Part shown: piece by piece, positions 18,801 through 26,623 of the stretch
Position numbering within the stretch: the first letter of the stretch is position 1
How the letters are laid out: each line of letters opens with the position of its first letter
Assembly: GCA_963795055.1 (NCBI GenBank)
Contig: CAWCGJ010000012.1
Location: 1 to 64,000, forward strand
Length of the DNA: 64,000 bases
Source: JASHPR01 sp963795055
GTDB taxonomy: Bacteria > Actinomycetota > Actinomycetes > Streptosporangiales > Streptosporangiaceae
Direction of reading: 5' to 3'
Made by a program: the position numbers and the translations under genes
Notes under the pieces: generated by a model
The model's input: the letters and a program-made list of their open reading frames with translations, nothing else
The model's database searches: none
Told to the model about the DNA's origin: nothing

Positions 18801-19589
18801 TCAATGCGGGGCCGGTACGGCTCCCCTCAGGAACGAGATGAGGAGCTTGTTGACGAGGCCGGGCAGTTCGATGGGCAGGCCATGCGTGCCCGGAAGCACC
18901 GCGAGCCTGCCATCTCCCAGAGCGGCGGCAACCGCGGCCCCATGCTCGAGGGTGACTTCGTCCCGGTCCCCTTGCAGCACAAGTGCCGGGGCAGAGACAC
19001 TGGCCAGCGCCGCCAGGTCGATCTCCGGTTCCGAGTCGATCATCGTCATCGTCTTGGCGTAGACAACCTCGAAGTGCTCAGGCCCATCCGGTGATACCGG
19101 GTCATAAGCCCGCCGGAGGAATTCCTTCGCTTCCGCACTGCGCAGCAACCGGTCAAGATCGCTGCCCGGCACCCGCCCGGACGAGTTGTAGTACTGGCCG
19201 ATGAGCACCATGCGCCCGGCCAGATCCGGCCGCCGCAGCGCCACGAGCAGCGCCACGACCGCCCCGTCACTCCAGCCCACGAGATGAGCTTGCCCTCCCA
19301 CCTCGGCCTCCAGGTAGGCGGCGGTGTCAGCGGCCATGACCTCATAGGTCAGCGGCCCGTCAACGTCGCGGGTGTGCGCGTGCCCGCGCCGCTCTGGCAC
19401 ACGCACCCGGAAACCCGCTGCAGCAAGCGCCGGTGCCTGGGCCCCCCACGCGGCCGCCCCGGAGAACCCCCCGTGCAGCAGGACGACCGCCGGTCCCTCG
19501 CCTCCCACTTCATGCCAGGTAGGCAGGCCCGCAACGGCCACGTAGCCCGCCTGAAAGCCGTCAATGGTCGCAATTGCCGCCTCGGTCAC
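18801..19589 (-). CDS. Alpha/beta hydrolase
   Basis: 262 residues from the GTG at 19589. The fold signature is complete: the oxyanion-hole region VVLLHGGFSG, PERRGHAHT, the nucleophile elbow GWSDGA (Ser), the acid in LQGDRDEVT and the His in LPGTHGLP. The frame extends further upstream to 19673, but that part is Arg/Cys-rich and not family-like. Relatives include haloperoxidase- and esterase-type hydrolases, so the substrate cannot be assigned. The protein is likely cytoplasmic. Confidence 0.85.
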   Translation of the reverse strand: MTEAAIATIDGFQAGYVAVAGLPTWHEVGGEGPAVVLLHGGFSGAAAWGAQAPALAAAGFRVRVPERRGHAHTRDVDGPLTYEVMAADTAAYLEAEVGGQAHLVGWSDGAVVALLVALRRPDLAGRMVLIGQYYNSSGRVPGSDLDRLLRSAEAKEFLRRAYDPVSPDGPEHFEVVYAKTMTMIDSEPEIDLAALASVSAPALVLQGDRDEVTLEHGAAVAAALGDGRLAVLPGTHGLPIELPGLVNKLLISFLRGAVPAPH

Positions 19590-20024
19590 GCATCCCGTTC
19601 TACCAGCGATGCGAGCGGGCGGCCTGATCGGGTGCCACCGGCAGGTGATCAGCGAAGAGCCGCACACGCGCACTCAATCAAGGCGGCCCGGCGCGCAGTT
19701 ATCAGGAGCCGTGAGTTGTGTCCTGACATAGTGGTTCCTCTGGAAGTCTGAGCGGCCAGTGCTGCTGCGCTTCCCGGACCCAGGCCTGGGCGCCCATCTG
19801 GACCGCGTCGGCCGTCCGGTGGCGGGTTGGCACGGTCGGCCGTGTCGAACAGGGCTGGCCCGGGATTCCCGTCGCCGTGGCCACCTGGGCTGGGCCTGCC
19901 GACGGAGTCGTCCTGCTTGCTTGGCTGGCGGCAACCCGCGCGGTGCAGCCCGCGCCCGCTAGAAGAGGTTGACGCCGGTGAGCGCGGCCAGCCGGTCCAT
20001 CAACTGGCTAAAGGGAGGTAGGGC
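19590..20024. other. Intergenic region upstream of the ABC remnant
   Basis: 435 bases without a recognisable gene. Weak frames on both strands match no family. A strong AAGGGAGGT ribosome-binding site at the right-hand end (20011-20019) belongs to the truncated ABC ATPase stub that follows. Confidence 0.35.
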
Positions 20025-20189
20025 ATGACGAATTCTTCGCTGGCCTGCGTGGCGGCCGGCGAGCGCTTCGGACGTGCTCGGAGAATGCCCGCCTGCCCGG
20101 CGGGTGGGGCTAGCACACCGCGAACCGTGACACTGGCGCTCTTGTGCCCGGCGGCGGACGGCCCGCTAATGGTTGATCATGGAGCGTGA
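20025..20189 (+). pseudogene. Truncated ABC-transporter ATPase gene (N-terminal stub)
   Basis: An ATG with an excellent AAGGGAGGT site starts a 54-codon frame. Its first residues, MTNSSLACVAAGERFGR, resemble the start of MacB/LolD-type ABC ATPases (short strand, then xRRFG). After about residue 18 the similarity is lost, and no Walker A, signature or Walker B follows before the stop at 20187-20189. The FtsX-type permease begins 40 bases later with its own GGAGG site, exactly where an ATPase-permease operon would place it. I infer that most of the ATPase gene was deleted, leaving its translation start and tail. Confidence 0.5.
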
Positions 20190-20228
20190 GAATCCCCGGC
20201 GCGGGCAGCGCCGACCGGAGGAGCGGGC

Positions 20229-22649
20229 ATGGGCATCACGCTGACCTGGCTGCGCCTGGACGCCAGGCGCCGCTGGCGGTCGCTCACCGTGTTGTCCTTG
20301 CTGATCGCCGTGGCCACCACGACAGTGCTGACCGCCGCCGCGGGAGCCAGGCGCGGCCAGACCGCCTTTGACCGGCTGTGGGCGCGTACGCTGCCCGCCA
20401 CCGTCACGGTGCTGCCCAATGAGCCCGGCTTCGACTGGAGCAAGATCCGCGCCCTGCCGGGAGTCACGGCGCTCGGCTTGTTCGCCGTCTACTACGGCGA
20501 CGCGGTCGACGGCCTGTCCGGCGCGAACATCGGCTTCCCGCCCGCGAACGCGGCGATGGACCAGACCGTCGAGCGCCCGGCGGTCCTGCAGGGCCGCCGG
20601 TACAACCCCGCCAGTGTCGGCGAGGTGGACGTCACCCCGAACTTCGTCGCGCGCTACGGCAAGGGGGTCGGGGACACGTTGACCCTCCAGTTGTCCTCGG
20701 CCGCGCAGGCCGATGCCGGGTTCTCGGCGTCGGCCGGCGGCCCGCCGCTGCTCGGTCCGCGGATCCGGGTCCGCATCGTCGGAGTAGTCCGCGATCCGTT
20801 CTACCTGGAGGCCCCCGGGGACAACGGCGGCGTGCTGCTGTCCAACGCCCTGTTCACCCGTTATCGCGCCGACATCATGGGGAGCACCGGGGGGACGTTC
20901 GTCAACGCGCTGATCCGGCTGCGCGGCGGGGAGGCGGCGATCCCGGCGTTCCGCGCCGCCCTGGCGCGGGTGACCGGACGATCCGACATCGACGTGTGGG
21001 ACAACTACGCCACGTTCGGCGGTCCCGTCCACGAGGTGACTGGATATGAGGCCAAGTGGCTGGTGGCCTTCGGGATCGCGGCACTGCTCGCCGCCTGCAT
21101 CCTCGTCGGCCAGGCGATCGCCCGGCATGTCTCTGGCACCGCGGCCGATCTGCAGGTGCTGCGGGCGGTGGGCATGACCCGGGGGGAGATGGTGGCGTCC
21201 GCCGCCGTGGCGCCCGTACTGGCGACCGCGGTGGGTGCCACGATGGGCGTGGCGGGCGCGATCGTCGCGTCGCGCTGGATGCCGATCGGTGTCGCGTCCC
21301 TCGCCGAACCGCACCCGGGCGTCGACGCCGACTGGCTGGTGCTCGGGGCTGGCTGGGCTGCTGCCCTGCTGCTCGCCACGGCCGGCACCGCCGCCGCGGC
21401 GTGGACCGCGACCTCGCCGCGCCGGGCACTCGCGCCGCCGCGGGGCTCTGCCATCGCGACGGGTGCGGCGCGGGCCGGCCTGCCCGTGCCCGTCGTGATG
21501 GGCACGCGCTTCGCCCTCGAGGCGGGCCGGGGCCGGACCGCGGTGCCGGTCCGGTCGGCCTTGGCGGGCGTGGTCGTCGGGGTTCTCGGCGTGGTGGCCG
21601 CCTTCACGTTCTACGCCGGGGTTCGTGACGCGGCGGCCAACCCGGCGCGATTCGGCCAGACCTGGCAGCTAGAAACATTCCTGGGCGATAACGGCCATGA
21701 CTTCGGCCCCGCCGCGGCGGTGCTTCGCGCCGTGGCGGCCAGCCCCGATGTGACCGGAGTCATCGACACAAGGGTCGGCGGCGCCCAGTCCGGCCAGGTA
21801 TCGGTCGAGAGCTTCAGCTACGACTCGGTGGACGGCAAGCAGGTCCCTGTCGTGCTGACCGCGGGACGAATGCCCGCCAGCGCGACCGGGGTCGTGCTCG
21901 CACCAACCACTGCTAAGGACCTGCGCGCGGGAGTCGGATCAGTGGTGCGGCTCACCGGTGGCGCCGTGCCGCGGGCCATGACCGTGACCGGTATCGGCTT
22001 CGTCCCCGCCGGACCGCACAACAGCTACGACCAGGGCGCCTGGCTCACCCCGGCCGGGTTCGCGCGGCTCTTCCATGACGCGCATTACCTCTTCAAGTAC
22101 CACCTGGCTGCGGTGTCGCTGCGGCCGGGTGCCGATGTGATGGCGGAGGCACGCCGACTTAACGCCGCGGCCGCCGCCATCAAGGGCGGCGCAGGTGTCA
22201 CGTTCACGCCTCCCGATCCCTTGCCGCAGGTGCAGATCGTCAAGGACGTGGCGGTCCTCCCGCTGGCGTTGAGCGGATTCCTGGCGCTGCTGGCGGCGGG
22301 GGCGGTCGGGCACGCGCTGGCGATCGCGGTGCGCCGCCGCCGCCGCGAGCTCGCGGTGCTGCGGGCGCTCGGGCTCACCCGGCGCCAGGCGCGCATGGTG
22401 GTGGTGACGCACGGCAGCGTGCTCGCCGGGATCGGCCTCGCGGTCGGGGTCCCGCTGGGCATCGTGCTCGGGCGCGGCCTCTGGCGGGTCGTCGCTGAAT
22501 TCACCCCGCTCGCCTACCGGCCGCCGCTCGCCATGCTGGCGCTGCTGCTCATCGGGCTCGTCACCGTTCTGGCTGCCAACCTGCTCGCGGTGTGGCCCGG
22601 TCAGCGCGCGGTGGGGCTGCGCCCCGCCCAGGTCTTGCACACCGAATGA
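20229..22649 (+). CDS. FtsX-like ABC transporter permease (MacB type, two FtsX domains)
   Basis: 806 residues. An N-terminal membrane anchor (LTVLSLLIAVATTTVLTAAA) and a large extracytoplasmic domain precede a first FtsX bundle (WLVAFGIAALLAACILVG, then ADLQVLRAVGMTRGEM). A second extracytoplasmic domain and a C-terminal FtsX bundle (LSGFLALLAAGAVGHALA, RRRELAVLRALGLTRRQARM) follow. The duplicated RxLGxTRxxxxxx motif marks the family. GGAGGAGC stands upstream of the ATG. Relatives form a complex with a cytoplasmic ATPase, but here only an ATPase stub is present, so the permease is an orphan unless it uses an ATPase from elsewhere. Confidence 0.9.
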   Translation: MGITLTWLRLDARRRWRSLTVLSLLIAVATTTVLTAAAGARRGQTAFDRLWARTLPATVTVLPNEPGFDWSKIRALPGVTALGLFAVYYGDAVDGLSGANIGFPPANAAMDQTVERPAVLQGRRYNPASVGEVDVTPNFVARYGKGVGDTLTLQLSSAAQADAGFSASAGGPPLLGPRIRVRIVGVVRDPFYLEAPGDNGGVLLSNALFTRYRADIMGSTGGTFVNALIRLRGGEAAIPAFRAALARVTGRSDIDVWDNYATFGGPVHEVTGYEAKWLVAFGIAALLAACILVGQAIARHVSGTAADLQVLRAVGMTRGEMVASAAVAPVLATAVGATMGVAGAIVASRWMPIGVASLAEPHPGVDADWLVLGAGWAAALLLATAGTAAAAWTATSPRRALAPPRGSAIATGAARAGLPVPVVMGTRFALEAGRGRTAVPVRSALAGVVVGVLGVVAAFTFYAGVRDAAANPARFGQTWQLETFLGDNGHDFGPAAAVLRAVAASPDVTGVIDTRVGGAQSGQVSVESFSYDSVDGKQVPVVLTAGRMPASATGVVLAPTTAKDLRAGVGSVVRLTGGAVPRAMTVTGIGFVPAGPHNSYDQGAWLTPAGFARLFHDAHYLFKYHLAAVSLRPGADVMAEARRLNAAAAAIKGGAGVTFTPPDPLPQVQIVKDVAVLPLALSGFLALLAAGAVGHALAIAVRRRRRELAVLRALGLTRRQARMVVVTHGSVLAGIGLAVGVPLGIVLGRGLWRVVAEFTPLAYRPPLAMLALLLIGLVTVLAANLLAVWPGQRAVGLRPAQVLHTE

Positions 22650-22657
22650 CCACCCCG

Positions 22658-22714
22658 ACTGGGCCGCGGACGTGTGCTGCCTCATCTGCGCCATCAAGGC
22701 CAACGGGCCGTGGC
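22658..22714. repeat. Mosaic copy of flippase-locus sequence
   Basis: Bases 22658-22694 are identical to 6538-6574 inside the flippase gene. Bases 22693-22714 are identical to 6836-6857 around that gene's stop, with a 2-base (AT) overlap at the joint. The copy therefore lacks 261 bases (a multiple of three) relative to the first locus. It begins 8 bases after the ABC permease stop and runs directly into a decayed tRNA-Ser. Confidence 0.85.
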
Positions 22715-22718
22715 GGAC

Positions 22719-22786
22719 GCTGGTGCGCATCGTTGGAAAGCGTATTGGGGGCAACCCCTCAGAGTTCGAATCTCGCCTCCTCCGCC
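22719..22786 (+). pseudogene. Decayed tRNA-Ser(GGA) remnant
   Basis: The sequence keeps the anticodon loop TTGGAAA (anticodon GGA), a long class-II variable arm (TTGGGGGCAACCCCTCA), a T-loop TTCGAAT and an acceptor 3' strand CTCCTCCG followed by CC. The anticodon stem and T-stem have mismatches, and the 5' acceptor and D arm are missing, replaced by the mosaic repeat. A 3' tRNA fragment next to duplicated sequence is what an old integration (att-type) site leaves. It cannot be a functional tRNA. Confidence 0.65.
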
Positions 22787-23050
22787 GTCTCTGATCAGGC
22801 AATACATCAGGCCGGTCATCCGCGCCTCCTGCGGGCCGTCATTACCGCCGTGGCGTCTGCCGGCACCCGCGGCCGGGTGATGGTGTTTAATGGGCGAGGT
22901 TGGAGTCGAAGTTCGTGTACGTGTCACAGCGCCTGCGAATTCTGACAGCGGGCGCCGTTGGTACCCATAGCCAAGCCTTACGGGCAGGCGGTCCGCACCA
23001 GCCGGGTCGCGCGCACGCGTGTCCCCGAAGATCCCACCAGGAGAAGGCAC

Positions 23051-23254
23051 ATGGCTCAGGGCACTGTCAAGTGGTTCAACGCCGACAAGGGGTACGGTTT
23101 CATCGCCCCGGACGACGGCACCGATGACGTCTTCGTTCATCACTCCGCCATCCAGGCTGACGGTTACCGCAGCCTTCAGGAGAACCAGCGGGTTGAGTAC
23201 ACGGCCGGCCGGGGGCCCAAGGGCCCGCAGGCCGAGCAGGTCCAGCCGCTCTAG
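23051..23254 (+). CDS. csp: Cold-shock domain protein (CspA family)
   Basis: 67 residues, the standard CspA length. RNP1 is KGYGFI and RNP2 is VFVHHSAI; the start is MAQGTVKWFNADKGYGF. AGGAG precedes the ATG by about 7 bases; the longer frame from 22958 is not coding. Family members are cytoplasmic single-stranded nucleic-acid-binding proteins that melt RNA structure, in cold or general growth. A strong hairpin follows the gene. A DEAD-box helicase, a common functional partner, lies 540 bases downstream. Confidence 0.95.
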   Translation: MAQGTVKWFNADKGYGFIAPDDGTDDVFVHHSAIQADGYRSLQENQRVEYTAGRGPKGPQAEQVQPL

Positions 23255-23301
23255 CCTGTTCAGCCGCGCTGGCTGTCCGTAGGGCTTACCAGATGCCGGG
23301 A

Positions 23302-23325
23302 GGGGCGGTTCCGCGGAACCGCCCC
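23302..23325. terminator. Perfect 24-bp palindrome after csp
   Basis: GGGGCGGTTCC, GC, then its exact complement GGAACCGCCCC gives an 11-bp GC-rich stem 48 bases after the csp stop. It lies between convergent genes (csp and the gene ending at 23348), so it can serve both strands. There is no T-run, as is common in actinobacteria. Confidence 0.8.
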
Positions 23326-23347
23326 GCTCCCGCGGCAGCTGGGGATA

Positions 23348-23584
23348 TTACAGCTTGGTGAGCTTGGCGCACGGGAGCGGGATCCGCCGTTGATCCGGGC
23401 GGAAGTCCACGAGCACGGCGTGGTCTTCCACGCCGACTATGACGCCGAGACCGTACGTGTCGTGCGTCACCTGATCGTGGACGACGAACGTCTCGGCCGG
23501 ACGCGGCGGAGCTGGGGCCTTGAACGGGCTGCTGGGCAAGTAGCGCCGGGATGTACCGCGGGCGGCGTTCATGCCTACCATCAT
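23348..23584 (-). CDS. Small protein resembling the UvrD/PcrA C-terminal Tudor-like domain
   Basis: 78 residues. After a basic, Pro-rich tail, the segment ETFVVHDQVTHDTYGLGVIV followed by VEDHAVLVDF and ending PCAKLTKL has the layout of the SH3/Tudor-like tail of UvrD/PcrA helicases (GDxVxHxxxGxGxVxxxxxxxxxxxxF...AKLxKL). In those proteins the domain contacts RNA polymerase. Here it stands alone, beside a cold-shock protein and a DEAD-box helicase. GGAAGG stands before the ATG at 23584. The relationship is pattern-based and should be treated as a suggestion. Confidence 0.6.
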   Translation of the reverse strand: MMVGMNAARGTSRRYLPSSPFKAPAPPRPAETFVVHDQVTHDTYGLGVIVGVEDHAVLVDFRPDQRRIPLPCAKLTKL

Positions 23585-23670
23585 GCGCCTTCCGTGGCCA
23601 GGGCGGCGGGGCCCGGCCGCAGGCTCGCTTCGGTACGGACCATGATCTCGGCTGAGGTACTGTTGAGGCG

Positions 23671-23684
23671 CACTGTATTCAGTG
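23671..23684. promoter_or_regulatory. Inverted repeat in the divergent helicase/Tudor-like promoter region
   Basis: CACTGTATTCAGTG is a palindrome with 5-bp arms, followed about 35 bases later by GCTCAGTGAGC. Both lie in the 209-base gap between the small Tudor-like gene (reverse) and the helicase (forward). They may be operator elements; no known consensus is matched. Confidence 0.3.
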
Positions 23685-23793
23685 AGGCGCAGCCATCAGG
23701 GCGCGCCGGTCGTACACCGCTCAGTGAGCGAGCTGGTTTCCACGGACGTGGCGGCCCGCGAAATGCGGCCACCTAGTCGGGAAGACGACCTTC

Positions 23794-25143
23794 ATGACAG
23801 CTCAGCCCATCGAACTTACTCCTGCCCTGCGCCGGGAGCACCGGCGTACAAGACCCGCGGATGCGGCGCACGGCCCCACCTTTGCGTCGCTCGGCGTGCC
23901 CGTGCCGCTGACTGACGCACTGACCGCGGCAGGCATTAAAGCGCCCTTCCCTATCCAGGCTGCTGTTTTGCCTGATGCCCTGGACGGCGCCGACATCCTC
24001 GGCCGGGGCCGGACTGGCTCCGGCAAGACGCTGGCGTTCTGCATTCCGCTGGTCGCGAGGCTGGCCGACGGGCACACCAGCGCCGGCCGTCCCCGCGGGC
24101 TCGTGCTGGTACCGACCCGCGAGCTGGCCGGCCAGGTCCAGGCTGTCCTGCGGCCGCTGGCGAGGGCCGCCGACCTAAGCGTCGCCACGATCTTCGGTGG
24201 CACGCCGCAACGGCCGCAGGTGACGGCGCTGCATGACCGGGTGGACATCATCGTCGCCTGCCCTGGCCGTCTGGCCGACCTGATCGGCCAGGGTCACTGC
24301 CATCTCGGGGACGTCGAGGTCAGCGTGGTGGACGAAGCTGACCACATGGCCAACCTCGGCTTCCTGCCGATCGTGCGCAGGCTGCTGGACGCGACCCCGC
24401 CAGAGGGCCAACGGATGCTGTTCTCCGCGACCCTCGACCACGCCGTAGATGTCCTCGTCCGCCGGTTCCTCCACCACCCGGCCGAGCATGCCGTCGACCC
24501 GCCCGCGGCTCCCGCGCCAATCGTCCACCACCTGCTCACCGTCGCCCCCGCCGACCGGACAGCGGTCATCACCACCCTCGCCGCCGGCGACAACCGATCG
24601 CTGATCTTCACGCGGACCAAGCACGGCGCGCACAAGCTTGCCCGCCAGCTGACTGCCACCCACATCCCCGCCGCCGAGCTGCACGGAAACCTCACCCAGC
24701 CCGCCCGGGAACGTAACCTCGCGCGTTTCGCCTCCGGAGCCGTTCGCGTACTGGTCGCCACCGACATCGCCGCCCGCGGCATCCACGTGGACGGCATCGA
24801 CCTGGTCATCCACGCCGACCCGCCCGCCGAGCACAAGGCCTACCTGCACCGTTCCGGCCGGACCGGCCGGGCGGGCGCTAGCGGCGTGGCGGTCACCCTG
24901 CAGACCCCCGTACAGGCGGACGACGTGCGTCCCCTGATGCGCAAGGCACGCGTCGTCCCACTCGCCGCCACCGTCAAGCCCGGCTCCGCGCTGCTGCGCT
25001 CGATAGCCGGGAAACCCGCCAAGCCTCCCACGCCCCAGCCCCACCCGGTGGCGGCACAGGAAGCGGCCACTACGGCCAGCCTGGCCACCGGCCGCGGCGC
25101 AGCCGCCATGTCCGCCAGCTACCGAGGCCGACGGAGGCGCTGA
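23794..25143 (+). CDS. DEAD-box ATP-dependent RNA helicase
   Basis: 449 residues with the full set of helicase motifs: Q motif (IKAPFPIQAAVLP), motif I GRTGSGKT (about 72-79), Ia PTRELA, GG, Ib-like ACPGRL, II DEAD (about 179-182), III SAT, IV SLIFTRTK, V ATDIAARGIH, VI HRSGRTGRAG. The C-terminal tail is basic and low in complexity (SYRGRRRR), as in RhlE/DeaD-type RNA helicases. It acts in the cytoplasm on structured RNA, for instance ribosome assembly or cold adaptation. Its neighbours (csp and the Tudor-like protein) suggest a small RNA-remodelling group. Confidence 0.95.
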   Translation: MTAQPIELTPALRREHRRTRPADAAHGPTFASLGVPVPLTDALTAAGIKAPFPIQAAVLPDALDGADILGRGRTGSGKTLAFCIPLVARLADGHTSAGRPRGLVLVPTRELAGQVQAVLRPLARAADLSVATIFGGTPQRPQVTALHDRVDIIVACPGRLADLIGQGHCHLGDVEVSVVDEADHMANLGFLPIVRRLLDATPPEGQRMLFSATLDHAVDVLVRRFLHHPAEHAVDPPAAPAPIVHHLLTVAPADRTAVITTLAAGDNRSLIFTRTKHGAHKLARQLTATHIPAAELHGNLTQPARERNLARFASGAVRVLVATDIAARGIHVDGIDLVIHADPPAEHKAYLHRSGRTGRAGASGVAVTLQTPVQADDVRPLMRKARVVPLAATVKPGSALLRSIAGKPAKPPTPQPHPVAAQEAATTASLATGRGAAAMSASYRGRRRR

Positions 25144-25176
25144 CCCTGGCGTCACGATCCATGGCCGCGCGTTATG

Positions 25177-26007
25177 TCACGCGGGCCCGGCGGGCGGTTC
25201 GACATCGTGGTAGACGCGGACCGCGGCCAGCAGCCCGTCCGGGTCGCGCTCGTACACCCCGAGCCCCGCCTGGGGCGGCAGGTCATGGCTGCCCCAGCGG
25301 ACGCAGTTGTATTCCAGCGCACAACGGACCCCGTCGTCGGTCACCATGCAGTGCTGCAAACCGATACCACCGCCCGCGCTGAACCCCGTCGTGAAAAACG
25401 AGCGAAGCTCGGCCGCGCCGCGGTGAGTGGCGTGCGGGCCAGTGGGCTCACGGTAGTACCCATCCGGCGTGAAGGTGCTCACGACCGCCTCGGCGTCACC
25501 AGCCTCGAGTGCGGCCTGGTAGCGGCCGACGACATCCCCAGGGCGGGCATCACCGGGCTTGAGGATGGGCGGCCGGATGTGACGCCGCCCGTCGACCGGC
25601 CACTGGCTGCAGTAGGTCCGGAATGTCACCGACAAGTTGTCGGGCGATTCGGCGACAACCGCCACCGGCCACGCCAGTTCTCCGTCATCGCCGACCAGGT
25701 GCCCCAGGAACTCCACCACGGCCCGCCCGTCCGCGTATGTGGAAGCCACGGTCTCGACCCGAGTGCGGTGCTGGGCCAGCCAGGACTTGTTATCGCTGAC
25801 GAACCGCCGCAGTTGCCTGTGGCCGCGGATCTCGCCCGCGCGGGGATCGTAGACCACCACCTCACCCGGCCAGCTGGTTTCCAGAACACGGCTGTCACCG
25901 CGGTTCAGCGCGGCGAAGTACTGGCCCACCGGATCTGCCTCACCAGCGGCGCGAGTCTGCTGGCGCGCAAGCTCCACCGCACTGACGAAATCCGGAAACC
26001 ACGGCAT
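25177..26007 (-). CDS. Tandem NTF2/SnoaL-like domain protein
   Basis: 276 residues with two NTF2-fold units. The first spans about 20-130 (YFAALNRGDSRVLETSWPGE, IRGHRQLRRFVSDN). The second spans about 155-270 (RYQAALEAGDAEAVVSTFTP, HRGAAELRSFFTTG, ALEYNCVRWG). The first half of each carries the helix-helix-DGxxYREP-like pattern of SnoaL proteins. Function is unknown; the fold hosts isomerases, cyclases and ligand-binding proteins. The gene faces the DEAD-box helicase end to end (33-base gap). Confidence 0.75.
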   Translation of the reverse strand: MPWFPDFVSAVELARQQTRAAGEADPVGQYFAALNRGDSRVLETSWPGEVVVYDPRAGEIRGHRQLRRFVSDNKSWLAQHRTRVETVASTYADGRAVVEFLGHLVGDDGELAWPVAVVAESPDNLSVTFRTYCSQWPVDGRRHIRPPILKPGDARPGDVVGRYQAALEAGDAEAVVSTFTPDGYYREPTGPHATHRGAAELRSFFTTGFSAGGGIGLQHCMVTDDGVRCALEYNCVRWGSHDLPPQAGLGVYERDPDGLLAAVRVYHDVEPPAGPA

Positions 26008-26049
26008 CTGGAACCCCTAGCTCCGTTCACGGCCGGACAGGCGCCGATT

Positions 26050-26096
26050 CTTCCCCTCCGGCAACATCCTTATCCCCCAGCGCCGCCGAGGGGAAG
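26050..26096. terminator. Hairpin between two reverse-strand genes
   Basis: CTTCCCCTC (26050-26058) pairs perfectly with GAGGGGAAG (26088-26096). It lies just downstream of the deazaflavin-oxidoreductase gene and upstream of the tandem NTF2 gene, so it probably ends the first transcript. Confidence 0.5.
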
Positions 26097-26133
26097 GTCT
26101 CCGCCCGGGCTGCCCGGTCTTTAGGGGTGTGGG

Positions 26134-26562
26134 CTACGCCCGCCTGAGCTCGAGCACAGGAATGGTGCGGACTCCAGCAGTCTGGCGTGCGTACTCCGCA
26201 AAGCCTGGGTAGCGCCGCGCTTGCTCGGCGTAGACGCGGTCGCGTTCAGGCCCGGTCAATTCGCGGACGGTCACCTTGTATATCTCGGTTCCGCGTTCGA
26301 CGCTGGCGTCACCGGCGGCGGCCAAGTTGTGGTACCAGTCCGGGTTGGTGGGTGCTCCAGCCTTGGTTGCGAAGACGTAGACGATGTCCGGCTCGGTGTC
26401 GTTCGGGAGGTACATCATCGGATTGACGTACTCCCGCCCGCTTTTGCGGCCGCGGTGATGCATCAGGACAATCGGAGCGCCCTCGAAGTTCCCGCCAACC
26501 CTGCCCTCGTTCGCTCGGAACTCCGCGATGGTCTTCGCGTTCCAGTCGAGTATCTCGCTCAT
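26134..26562 (-). CDS. Deazaflavin (F420)-dependent nitroreductase-family protein (DDN type)
   Basis: 142 residues of the DDN/DUF385 split-barrel family. Signature segments are FRANEGRVGGNFEGAPIVLM, HHRGRKSGREYVNPM (phosphate/F420-binding Lys/Ser region), FATKAGAPTNPDWYHNL and the C-terminal FAEYARQTAGVRTIPVLEL. Characterised homologues use reduced F420 to reduce quinones or activate nitroimidazoles at the membrane face. Presence of the family implies F420 biosynthesis elsewhere in the genome. The ATG at 26562 gives the full family length. Confidence 0.92.
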   Translation of the reverse strand: MSEILDWNAKTIAEFRANEGRVGGNFEGAPIVLMHHRGRKSGREYVNPMMYLPNDTEPDIVYVFATKAGAPTNPDWYHNLAAAGDASVERGTEIYKVTVRELTGPERDRVYAEQARRYPGFAEYARQTAGVRTIPVLELRRA

Positions 26563-26623
26563 GTCGAACTCCTGTCGTTCACGATCCCGGGGTATGCGCC
26601 GGGACCGGGTGATGGAAGGCCCG

